From the NCBI GenBank assembly GCA_043808545.1, contig JAZDEU010000056.1, positions 1 to 7,467 of the forward strand: a DNA stretch of 7,467 bases, read 5' to 3'. The stretch comes from JAZDEU01 sp043808545. GTDB lineage: Bacteria; Patescibacteriota; Patescibacteriia; JAZDEU01. The position numbers were made by a program, and so were the translations under genes. Positions 1 through 5,766 of this stretch are shown one piece after another (the stretch's first letter is position 1; the number at the start of each line of letters is the position of its first letter). The notes beneath the pieces were generated by a model, which did no database searches, was not told the DNA's origin, and saw only the letters and a list, made by a program, of their open reading frames with translations.

Positions 1-101
1 TTAACAACAAGATCCGTGTATTCCAGCGCAGAGCATATGGTCTGCAAGATGAAGAATATTTACGGTTAAAAGTTTTGTCCTGTATGCTAAAAGAAATTTA
101 A
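1..101 (+). CDS. ISL3-family transposase, C-terminal end (partial)
   Basis: The gene enters from the left edge; its first complete codon is at 3-5 and it stops with TAA at 99-101, giving 32 visible residues. The tail begins NNKIRVFQRRAYGLQDEEYL and ends LKVLSCMLKEI. The pattern NNKI(R/K)..(Q/K)RRA(Y/F)G..D.EY..LK is the signature close of ISL3 (IS204/IS1001/IS1096/IS1165) DDE transposases, following the last catalytic acidic residue. The enzyme catalyses cut-and-paste movement of the element. None of the catalytic residues is in view, so activity cannot be judged. It is convergent with the alaE remnant, and the two stop codons lie almost next to each other. Confidence 0.78.
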   Translation, partial: NNKIRVFQRRAYGLQDEEYLRLKVLSCMLKEI

Positions 102-102
102 T

Positions 103-351
103 CTATATTTTACCCACACGTTTGGGAGAAGACCCTTTAAATTGACTGCCTTCTTGCACCCTGAACAATCGGAACATCCAATCACGGAACATTCCATATA
201 GCCGAGCAGTGAGCAGATTCGCTGGAATCGCAGTCAAGCGAGCTTGCACCGATTGACCGAGCGTCATGCCTGAAATAAAAATTTCAATCACCATTCCGAC
301 AACTGTAGAGAAAGCGATCATTGCGAATGTATCAGCAAAGAACCGACGCAT
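103..351 (-). pseudogene. alaE: L-alanine exporter AlaE, interrupted by the insertion sequence
   Basis: AlaE is a small inner-membrane exporter of L-alanine, about 150 residues in Escherichia coli. Residues 6-57 here follow the E. coli protein closely: ADTFAM at the start, IE.F.SGM in the first membrane segment, RL.AIP.N.L in the middle and YGM.RD before the loop. The visible frame has only 82 codons. Codons 1-72 are native; codon 73 begins exactly at 135, the tip of the insertion element, and the last ten residues (GSSPKRVGKI) come from the element. About half the protein, including the later membrane segments, is lost, so export is very unlikely. The ATG is well placed behind AGGAGG (358-363, 6-nt gap), so the gene was translated before the insertion. 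It lies 17 nt after the metallo-deacylase-like remnant on the same strand. The GC content appears higher than in the genes to the right, which could mean recent transfer. Confidence 0.82.
112..135 (-). repeat. Probable terminal inverted repeat (right end) of the insertion sequence
   Basis: Read inward from 135 on the minus strand this starts GGGTCTTCTCCC and continues into AAACGTGTGGGT. It lies just after the transposase stop, the usual place for the right repeat. It is also the point where alaE homology ends. The left copy is not in the window, so the repeat cannot be confirmed by pairing. Confidence 0.55.
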
Positions 352-368
352 GATATACCTCCTAACTT

Positions 369-524
369 CTAAATTGAATTTTTACTTAATAGCCGCAATT
401 CTAACCGCACTTGTTTTTTATCGCTATGCACTCCTGAAATGAATAAAATGTTTGGTCTGCCACGACCTATTTGCGTTACTTTAATTTTATTTCTATGCTC
501 TGCTTCTAAAATAAAATTATGCAT
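369..524 (-). pseudogene. Short remnant resembling the N-terminus of an AstE/AspA-type deacylase
   Basis: The 51-codon frame starts at the ATG at 524, preceded by AGAAGGG about 9 nt upstream; a TTG at 608 in the same frame has no good ribosome site. It contains KVTQIGRGRPNILFISGVHSD. The pattern G.G.P.ILFISG.HGDE is how succinylglutamate desuccinylase/aspartoacylase-type zinc enzymes begin, with His and Glu of HGDE as zinc ligands. Here the motif reads HSDKK: the histidine remains, but the glutamate position is lysine. The frame stops after 51 codons, whereas the family needs roughly 250-300. I read it as a decayed gene start. The match is short, so it could instead be an unrelated small protein. 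It would be co-transcribed with alaE. Confidence 0.38.
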
Positions 525-655
525 TATAGCCATCCCTTCTTTTTTAAAATGAGCATTTAAGCAATTCGGGGGTATTATAAAATAATATAAGCGCTTTTCA
601 TTTTTCAATTTATTTGCTACTATGAAAACAGATGATTTAACTTTAATGAAATAAA

Positions 656-2812
656 ATGTATCAAAAAATATATAAAAATAAAATTGGCGCAGCTAAACTA
701 AATATTGAAAAAGCTAAGACGGGTGAAAAAATTAATTGCCGTTTGACTTATCGCGCGGGGATATATGGCATTGATAATAGCGGAAGCATAAAAATACTTT
801 TTCGCATAGTTTCTGATTTTGGAGAATTTCAATTTGATAATCCGAATGGAGATAATTATGTAAAAATTTCTTCCAGCAATCAGGCGATAAAATTTAAAAT
901 AAATTCAAAATCATACGGCGCTGAAGGCAAAATATATATTCGTCCATGGAGCAGAGGATTTACGATAATTCTTTTTGGTGATTATTTAAACGCCGGTGAA
1001 GAAATATATTTTGACTTTAAAAATTGGAGACAACAGACATTTTGCGAAAAAACATTTGAATTTAAAATTTTAGCAGATCCTTTCGCGACTGCTAAATATA
1101 TTGAATTGCCAAAATCTCCTGAAATTAAAATTATACCTTCAGAACCAGCGCGATTAGTTATACTTGCTCCGACCATAGCTAAGACAGGAAAACAATTTAA
1201 TGCTTTAATTAAAATTGAAGATCGCTGGGGTAATCCTTGTGTTTATGAAAATGGTTTTTTTATAATAGAACAGAATGATGCATTAAAAATTTGTAAGAAC
1301 AAAATCGCCTTTACAAATGGATGCGTAAGGATAAATATCCAATCCTGTAAAGAAACATTAACATACATCCAAGCAAAATACAAGGGATTAAAAACATGTT
1401 CTAATCCGATTATTTTTAAAAAAAATCCTCTGAAATATCAGTATTGGGCGGATTTGCACGCGCAATCAGAAGAAACTATCGGCACTAATACTATTTTAGA
1501 TTATTTTAAATTCGCTCGCGACTACGGGTTTCTTGATGTTGCGTCACATCAAGGAAATGACTTTCAGATAACTAAAAAAGACTGGATTAAAATCAATCAG
1601 ACGACCAAAATATTTAATAAGGAAAATAAGTTTATCACCTTCCCTGGTTATGAATGGTCTGGCAATATTCCAAATGGAGGCGATAGAAATGTTATATATA
1701 AAAATGAAGGCTGTCCAATTTATAGGTCATCGCACGCATTAATTGATGATTTTTCCGATATTAAAACTGATGCGCCTACTGCCAGAGATTTATTTAAAAG
1801 AATTTCCAATATTAAGGAATCTTTAGTTATTGCTCATGTAGGCGGTCGTTACGCAAATCTTTTTATTCACAGCAAAGATAAGGAAAAAGCGATTGAAATC
1901 CATTCTTGCTGGGGAACATTTGAATGGTTTTTATTTGATGCGTTAAAAAGAAATTACAGGATAGGCATTGTCGCTAACAGCGATGGACATAATGGACGGC
2001 CTGGAGCGGAATATCCCGGGCTTTCCCATTTTGGCAATTACGGCGGGTTAACTTGCATTTTATCTAAAAAATTAACTCGTAAAAATATTTTTCAAGCTTT
2101 GAATAATCGCCACACTTATGCCACAACAGGAGCGCGCATTTATTTAGATGTAATCTGCTATGATCATCAAAAAGAAGTCGGGATGATAGGAGATATAATA
2201 AAATGCGGCAATGATATGCGATTAAAAGTTTCTTGCGCTGGGACGTCCGCAGTTGACCGAATAGAAGTTTGGAATAAAGATAAAATAATATATACCCATT
2301 TCCCCGAATTAAAAGCGAGCGAAAAAGCATATATTAAAATTATTTGGTCAGGGTCTGAATCTAAAGGACGGGATAGAAATTTTTTATGGAAAGGATATGT
2401 CAAAATTCTGAAAAATAATATTAAAGGTGTTGAAAAAATAAATTTTTTTATGTTGAGCAGTTTTGTTATGCAAAGAAAGAATTCAATCAAATTTCAGGGA
2501 GGCGCAACAGGCGGAGTACAAGGAATTATAGTGGAACTGGAAAAAAACGCGGGGCAAATAGAAATGGATATTAACGAAGCAAAAATTATAATGGACATAA
2601 AGAATCTTTCAAATATCCCTAAAGCTTATTATATGAATGAATTTGACGCAAAATTTGAAGTGTATAAAGTTGTAAAAAATAGCAAGCCTGAGCTTATAAA
2701 TTTCACTTTAAATTTAAAAGAATTAAAAAAAGGTGATAATCCAATATTTACTAAAATAATTCAGCGCGATGGACATTTAGCTTGGTCAAGTCCTATTTAT
2801 TTAATAAAATAA
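656..2812 (+). CDS. DUF3604 (PHP-like) metallohydrolase with flanking beta domains
   Basis: This 718-residue protein has three parts. Residues 1-255 look beta-rich and contain no enzyme motif I recognise. Residues 263-500 are a DUF3604 domain, a branch of the PHP metal-dependent phosphoesterase superfamily. The C-terminal part, about 505-718, is again beta-like. Likely metal ligands lie in YWADLHAQSEET (D266, H268), ASHQGND (H298, D302), AHVGG (H394), EIHSCWG (H416) and NSDGHNGRPG (D443, H445). RHTYATTGAR (485-494) is the usual close of the domain. All family motifs are intact, so it should be active; the substrate is unknown, and I do not infer one. No signal peptide or membrane segment is visible, so it is probably cytoplasmic. 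The ATG at 656 lacks a Shine-Dalgarno sequence; TTTAAT at 642-647 could be a -10 box giving a nearly leaderless message, but no -35 box is clear. It is a single-gene unit, convergent with the sulfotransferase gene. Confidence 0.88.
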   Translation: MYQKIYKNKIGAAKLNIEKAKTGEKINCRLTYRAGIYGIDNSGSIKILFRIVSDFGEFQFDNPNGDNYVKISSSNQAIKFKINSKSYGAEGKIYIRPWSRGFTIILFGDYLNAGEEIYFDFKNWRQQTFCEKTFEFKILADPFATAKYIELPKSPEIKIIPSEPARLVILAPTIAKTGKQFNALIKIEDRWGNPCVYENGFFIIEQNDALKICKNKIAFTNGCVRINIQSCKETLTYIQAKYKGLKTCSNPIIFKKNPLKYQYWADLHAQSEETIGTNTILDYFKFARDYGFLDVASHQGNDFQITKKDWIKINQTTKIFNKENKFITFPGYEWSGNIPNGGDRNVIYKNEGCPIYRSSHALIDDFSDIKTDAPTARDLFKRISNIKESLVIAHVGGRYANLFIHSKDKEKAIEIHSCWGTFEWFLFDALKRNYRIGIVANSDGHNGRPGAEYPGLSHFGNYGGLTCILSKKLTRKNIFQALNNRHTYATTGARIYLDVICYDHQKEVGMIGDIIKCGNDMRLKVSCAGTSAVDRIEVWNKDKIIYTHFPELKASEKAYIKIIWSGSESKGRDRNFLWKGYVKILKNNIKGVEKINFFMLSSFVMQRKNSIKFQGGATGGVQGIIVELEKNAGQIEMDINEAKIIMDIKNLSNIPKAYYMNEFDAKFEVYKVVKNSKPELINFTLNLKELKKGDNPIFTKIIQRDGHLAWSSPIYLIK

Positions 2813-2824
2813 AATCCAAAAGAA

Positions 2825-2863
2825 AAAAGAGAGTTTGCATTAACCGTTGGCAAGCTCTCTTTT
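2825..2863. terminator. Bidirectional intrinsic terminator between convergent genes
   Basis: Arms 2825-2838 and 2850-2863 pair over 14 bp with one G-U wobble around an 11-nt loop. The outer base pairs are A/T runs, so the transcript on either strand leaves the GC part of the stem into U-rich sequence. It lies 12 nt after the DUF3604 stop and 27 nt after the sulfotransferase stop, as expected for a shared terminator. Confidence 0.85.
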
Positions 2864-2890
2864 GTTAAGATGTTAGTTTTTTACATACAA

Positions 2891-3733
2891 TCAACCAACC
2901 ATTGCCTCTTCAAGTTTTGGCGAGGAAGTATTAGTTGAGTTGTGAATTTTTAAATTAAGATGCAATGAGCATTCACTACGAAAGGATTCATATATTTTAT
3001 GCATTTCATTAGGAATATCTCTTGAAGAAGTAATATTATAACGCCGGTATGTATATCCGCCCCATTCTCTCACCCCTTCAATAAAGTTTTCCGGCGGCGA
3101 GTCGTAAAAGTGAAGATGGCTATTACTCGGATTTTCATCGCCGAATTTTGGCTTTTCTTGCCAGTTCACAAGATCATTTGAAAAAGCCAACCCTAGTTTT
3201 TGGAATAATCGGGATACAACTAGCCTTGGATTATTATACTTTATAGCTTCATGCACATAAGGGATGACCTTAATGTTCTTGCTTTTGCAGAATGTTCTTA
3301 CCTTATCAGTTAAGAAAAAAGCTCTGGCAAGATTTTCTCTTTTTACCGATTCCCCGTATAATCTTTCCCAAGAAGTTAAAATCTGTGCGGGATCTCGCAG
3401 CATCACTATTACCTTTAATTTCTCGGCAGGGTATGCGAGATCTAATAAAATTTTTACAGGGTTAAAAAATTCAGATTCCTCTTTTTCTCCAAAAGTTTCT
3501 TTTGAATGGGTAACGTCATTTTTGCCCGTTAGTTCCCATATCGGAATTTGTTCGCCAATTGCCTTTGCCCTTCGGATGGATTTCAAAGGTTGCATGTGCG
3601 ATTCAATACCTGCTTGCACAAAGATATTCGACAGAGCTGTAGTACCCGAGCGGCAAGGTCCGCATAATAAAATAAGTTCTGGCAATTCTTCAGAAAATTT
3701 TACATCCCGTCTGGTGATTTTCAAATTATTCAT
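2891..3733 (-). CDS. Sulfotransferase-like P-loop protein
   Basis: This 280-residue protein is probably cytosolic; no signal peptide is visible. Near the N-terminus LLCGPCRSGTT (22-32) is the P-loop-like 5'-phosphosulfate-binding motif of PAPS-dependent sulfotransferases. VIVMLRDP (108-115) followed by S121 matches the 3'-phosphate-binding motif, in which Arg and Ser are eight residues apart. The later stretch LFQKLGLAF.....NW also occurs in bacterial sulfotransferases. The family moves a sulfuryl group from PAPS to an acceptor; some relatives use the fold for other tasks, and the acceptor cannot be told here. The ATG at 3733 follows GGGAGG (3744-3749) by 10 nt. The gene is alone on its transcript, and its upstream region carries a complete T-box leader ending about 85 nt before the ATG. 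It should therefore be expressed when a particular tRNA is uncharged, which is unusual for this family. Confidence 0.8.
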   Translation of the reverse strand: MNNLKITRRDVKFSEELPELILLCGPCRSGTTALSNIFVQAGIESHMQPLKSIRRAKAIGEQIPIWELTGKNDVTHSKETFGEKEESEFFNPVKILLDLAYPAEKLKVIVMLRDPAQILTSWERLYGESVKRENLARAFFLTDKVRTFCKSKNIKVIPYVHEAIKYNNPRLVVSRLFQKLGLAFSNDLVNWQEKPKFGDENPSNSHLHFYDSPPENFIEGVREWGGYTYRRYNITSSRDIPNEMHKIYESFRSECSLHLNLKIHNSTNTSSPKLEEAMVG

Positions 3734-3818
3734 TTTGTTATTTCCTCCCGTGAATTTTAGAATTCTAATAAAATTTATTTTTTAGTTATAATGAACGAAG
3801 TATAATAAAAGATCAATC

Positions 3819-3875
3819 AAAAAACCCCTCATCTTTTTACCTAAACTAAAATAGTTTAGATAAAAGGACGAGAGG
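3819..3875 (-). terminator. T-box regulated intrinsic terminator
   Basis: On the minus strand the arms at 3854-3875 and 3825-3846 form a 22-bp stem with one mismatch and a few G-U pairs. A 7-nt loop closes it, and six U residues (3819-3824) follow. The 5' arm contains CGTCCTTTT, which in the alternative fold pairs with the AAAAGG of the T-box to form the antiterminator. This is the off state of the leader. Confidence 0.88.
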
Positions 3876-4123
3876 TTATTCCCGCGGTGCCACCTTTTAT
3901 TCCCGCCAAAAATTGGCGGGCGCTTTCACTAACTCTATCCCGCACTACTGCGGGACGACATCAGTTATCCTATGGTTACGGAGGAAGCCGGATTTTCACA
4001 TTCCCTTTAAGGAGCGCGGGATAGCAAAAATCATCCTCTCCTTGCGGAGAAATTTAAGCCCAACCCTTCGGATTTCCCGAAGGACTTAAATAAGAATTTT
4101 GCAATTTTTATAATGTTCTTATA
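3819..4123 (-). promoter_or_regulatory. T-box riboswitch leader upstream of the sulfotransferase-like gene
   Basis: T-box leaders bind a tRNA: a specifier codon reads the anticodon, and the T-box bulge reads the free 3' end and prevents termination. The minus strand shows the late elements in canonical order. Stem III is a perfect 8-bp hairpin (3902-3920). Then come the T-box AAAAGGTGGCACCGCGGG (3881-3898) and the competing terminator. The bulge reads UGGC, so position four would pair with a G discriminator base, as in tRNAs for Trp, Asn, Asp, Glu, Gln or Ser. The Stem I region is less standard: it contains AGGGAATGTGAAAATCC, which may be the distal GNUG loop, and a 9-bp helix between 4016-4024 and 3935-3943. 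I could not assign the specifier codon. The length of about 300 nt from the predicted start is normal. The next gene on this strand is the sulfotransferase-like gene, not a synthetase. Confidence 0.87.
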
Positions 4124-4128
4124 TTAAA

Positions 4129-4156
4129 AGTTTAGCATATAATAAAAACATGTCAA
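4129..4156 (-). promoter_or_regulatory. Promoter of the T-box leader
   Basis: On the minus strand a perfect -35 box TTGACA (4151-4156) lies 16 nt before TAAACT (4129-4134), a 4-of-6 match to the -10 consensus. Transcription would start near 4122-4123, so the first feature of the RNA is a hairpin with 7-bp arms (4090-4096 and 4116-4122). The promoter lies downstream of the trpS terminator, so the T-box gene is a separate unit from trpS. Confidence 0.7.
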
Positions 4157-4203
4157 TAGCAGTTGTGATAAATAAAGTTAGTTTTTGCTAAAAAATGAAT
4201 AAA

Positions 4204-4248
4204 GGGGAGGCAGCAAATGAATTTTTTTATTCCAATCGCTACTCCCCC
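4204..4248. terminator. Terminator after trpS, symmetric hairpin with T runs on both sides
   Basis: GGGGAG..AGC (4204-4214) pairs with GCT.CTCCCC (4238-4248), with a small bulge and a further GAAT/ATTC pairing inside. On the minus strand the stem is followed by TTTATTCATTTTTT, and on the plus strand by eight T residues. It sits about 75 nt past the trpS stop and ends that operon before the T-box promoter. The 73 nt between the hairpin and trpS show nothing else. Confidence 0.75.
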
Positions 4249-4321
4249 CTTTTTTTTGTCGCTTATTTTCTCACACCTGTGCATAAGATATAAGCTCCTA
4301 ATGTTTTATCTCCTTGTTGCG

Positions 4322-5314
4322 TTAAAACATTATTAAACCCATTTTTTCTCTAACCTCGGTTACTGTTGCTTGGACAATTTTTCTTGCCTGCTCACCTCCC
4401 TTATTCAGTATAGCATGAATATAATCAAAATTTTTACTTAAATTTTCCCTTCTTTGCTGAAAAGGTTCTAAAACTCCAGAGATATTTGCGCTCAATCTTT
4501 TTTTGCAATCAACGCATCCAATTTTAGCAGTTTTGCATCCCTCCTTAATTTCGGATAATAGTTCTTTTTCGCTTACAAATTTATGGAGAGAAAAAATATT
4601 GCATTTAGCAGGGTTGCCAGGATCCGAACGGCGTTGCCGTTGTTCATCAGTAACCGCTACGCTTATTTTTTTCCAGATCGTTTCTGGCGAATCAGTAAGA
4701 TCAATGGTATTATTATCGCTTTTACCCATCTTTGCCGTGCCGTCAAGTCCAGGGACTCGAATAGCTTTTTCTTTTAACGCTTCGGGCAATTCAAATGTTT
4801 TTCCATAAAGATTATTAAATCGTTGCGCGATTGATCTGGTAATCTCTATATGCGGTAATTGATCTTTTCCTACGGGGACAAGATTAGTTTTTGGTCCGAG
4901 GATGTCTGCCGCCATAAGAACAGGGTAGCTGAATAATCCAAGATTAACATTATCAGGCTGTTTGCGGGCTTTTTCTTTGAATGTTGGGCATCGTTGCAGT
5001 TCGCCAATATTTATTACCATACTTAACAACAAACATAATTCCGCAAGCTCCGGCACGCTTGATTGCGCGTATAAAATTGATTTTTCTGGATCAATGCCTG
5101 CCGCAAGATAGTCTAATGCAATCTGAGGTAAATTAAACTTAATATCCTTAGGAGCCGGATTAGTTGTGAGCGTATGATAATCTGCAATAAAGTACAGACA
5201 ATTATACACGCTCGTTTCTTGCAGTATAACAAAATTTCTCATTGCTCCCAGATAATTCCCTAGATGCATTCTTCCAGTGGCTCTAATTCCTGATAAAACG
5301 ACTTTTTCTTTCAC
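4322..5314 (-). CDS. trpS: Tryptophanyl-tRNA synthetase
   Basis: This class I aminoacyl-tRNA synthetase attaches tryptophan to tRNA-Trp in the cytosol using ATP. At 330 residues it has the normal length for a bacterial TrpRS. The HIGH motif is present as MHLGN (16-20) within GRMHLGNYLGA. YPVLMAADIL (130-139) and PVGKDQLPH (147-155) are hallmark segments of the tryptophan and ATP pocket. The second signature is KMGKS (195-199), in place of the more common KMSKS; both lysines are kept, so activity is expected. Near the C-terminus GCVDCKKRL is also typical. The start is GTG at 5314: AAGGAGA (5321-5327) lies 6 nt upstream, and the nearby ATG overlaps that site. It follows the zinc-ribbon gene by 11 nt, so the two share a transcript. 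The T-box leader lies downstream of this gene and does not control it. Confidence 0.97.
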   Translation of the reverse strand: MKEKVVLSGIRATGRMHLGNYLGAMRNFVILQETSVYNCLYFIADYHTLTTNPAPKDIKFNLPQIALDYLAAGIDPEKSILYAQSSVPELAELCLLLSMVINIGELQRCPTFKEKARKQPDNVNLGLFSYPVLMAADILGPKTNLVPVGKDQLPHIEITRSIAQRFNNLYGKTFELPEALKEKAIRVPGLDGTAKMGKSDNNTIDLTDSPETIWKKISVAVTDEQRQRRSDPGNPAKCNIFSLHKFVSEKELLSEIKEGCKTAKIGCVDCKKRLSANISGVLEPFQQRRENLSKNFDYIHAILNKGGEQARKIVQATVTEVREKMGLIMF

Positions 5315-5320
5315 TGCACA

Positions 5321-5327
5321 TCTCCTT
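5321..5327 (-). promoter_or_regulatory. Ribosome binding site that fixes the GTG start of trpS
   Basis: AAGGAGA lies 6 nt before GTG (5312-5314). It spans the stop codon of the zinc-ribbon gene (5326-5328), which suggests coupled translation of the two genes. Confidence 0.75.
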
Positions 5328-5550
5328 ATATTTTAAGATTCTTTCCATCTAATTCATTGAAAACAGTATCGCATTTTGGACACTTGCCATCAATCGCTGT
5401 GCCATTATAGCCGCAATTCGGACAATGCCAAATTTTTTCTCCGCATACAGCACATACCCTTCCACCGTCCTCCGCATGGATGCCCGAAGTGTCTAATTTA
5501 CAATTATTGCACCGGTATATTGTTGGTTCGTATAAACAACCCCACATCAT
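5326..5550 (-). CDS. Small zinc-ribbon protein with four CxxC knuckles, in operon with trpS
   Basis: This 74-residue protein is probably cytosolic and belongs to no family I can name. It has four evenly spread CxxC pairs: C14/C17, C33/C36, C43/C46 and C57/C60. The last two lie in HCPNCGYNG and GKCPKCDTV, the double zinc-ribbon style of rubredoxin-like or nucleic-acid-binding proteins. Four pairs suit two structural zinc (or iron) sites. The acidic tail ends LDGKNLKI. I chose the first of two tandem ATGs (5548-5550); the second (5545-5547) has a better 7-nt gap from AAGGAG and is just as possible, while an in-frame TTG at 5565 overlaps the ribosome site and is unlikely. The gene leads the operon, and trpS begins 11 nt after its stop. 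A role in tRNA or translation is only a guess from that linkage. Confidence 0.72.
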   Translation of the reverse strand: MMWGCLYEPTIYRCNNCKLDTSGIHAEDGGRVCAVCGEKIWHCPNCGYNGTAIDGKCPKCDTVFNELDGKNLKI

Positions 5551-5616
5551 TTCTCTCCTTTTCAATAGTTGTAATATTAACTGCGCCCTTTCAACTCTAT
5601 AAAATCTTAAAAGATC

Positions 5617-5647
5617 GTAAAAGTTTAGAAATATTAGTTTCTTTTAC
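5617..5647. repeat. Inverted repeat in the leader of the zinc-ribbon/trpS operon
   Basis: GTAAAAG (5617-5623) and CTTTTAC (5641-5647) are perfect 7-nt arms separated by 17 nt. They lie between the predicted transcription start and the zinc-ribbon gene. They could form a weak hairpin or an operator. In DNA this AT-rich such arms can occur by chance. Confidence 0.3.
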
Positions 5648-5660
5648 TTTTTATGCTTTA

Positions 5661-5689
5661 ATTTAAGCAAATAAAGCGATATAAGTCAA
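5661..5689 (-). promoter_or_regulatory. Promoter of the zinc-ribbon/trpS operon
   Basis: On the minus strand TTGACT (5684-5689) is followed after exactly 17 nt by TTAAAT (5661-5666). Transcription would start near 5654 and leave a leader of about 100 nt before the zinc-ribbon gene. That leader contains an inverted repeat but no T-box motif. Confidence 0.6.
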
Positions 5690-5748
5690 GGGTAGGTATT
5701 TAAAACTATTTTTTGCATTTCGATGGTATTATTAAAATTTAAAAAATA

Positions 5749-5757
5749 TGGTATAAT
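5749..5757 (+). promoter_or_regulatory. Extended -10 promoter of the histidine kinase gene
   Basis: TGGTATAAT gives a perfect TATAAT (5752-5757) with the TG extension. No good -35 box lies 17 nt upstream, as is common for extended -10 promoters. The predicted start near 5763-5765 lies only a few bases before the ATG at 5767. Confidence 0.65.
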
Positions 5758-5766
5758 AAAATTAGT

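Larger units (their letters stand above)
1..135 (+). mobile_element. Right end of an ISL3-type insertion sequence
   Basis: This is the distal end of an insertion sequence that continues beyond the left edge. It holds the last codons of a transposase (stop at 99-101) and then a probable terminal inverted repeat at 112-135. The outer boundary is placed at 135 because the alaE reading frame on the other strand changes from family-like to unrelated sequence exactly there. The element tip reads GGGTCTTCTCCC inward, and GG-starting ends are usual in the ISL3 group. The adjoining AT-rich octamer at 136-143 is the expected 8-bp target duplication; its partner lies outside the window. The family rests on a short transposase tail, so it is likely but not certain. 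Confidence 0.7.

Noticed and set aside
2064..2490. Two overlapping minus-strand open frames
   Set aside because: Both are antisense to the DUF3604 gene and lack ribosome sites or recognisable motifs.
3264..3785. Open frame of 173 codons on the plus strand
   Set aside because: It lies opposite the sulfotransferase-like gene, has no ribosome site and gives a protein with no family resemblance; the minus-strand product has clear PAPS-site motifs.
3970..4015. Possible cobalamin riboswitch core (GGGAA..GTGAAAATCC)
   Set aside because: The spacing is wrong and no clean CCCGC.ACTG box follows; the segment fits better as part of the Stem I region of the T-box leader.
3819..4156. The T-box leader as regulator of trpS
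   Set aside because: It lies downstream of trpS on the same strand, after a terminator and with its own promoter, so it cannot control trpS transcription.
4503..4808. Plus-strand open frames opposite trpS
   Set aside because: They are shadows of a fully supported TrpRS gene.
5604..5615. Near-palindrome ATCTTAAAAGAT as an operator
   Set aside because: Five-base arms in very AT-rich DNA are expected by chance, and the site lies downstream of the predicted transcription start.
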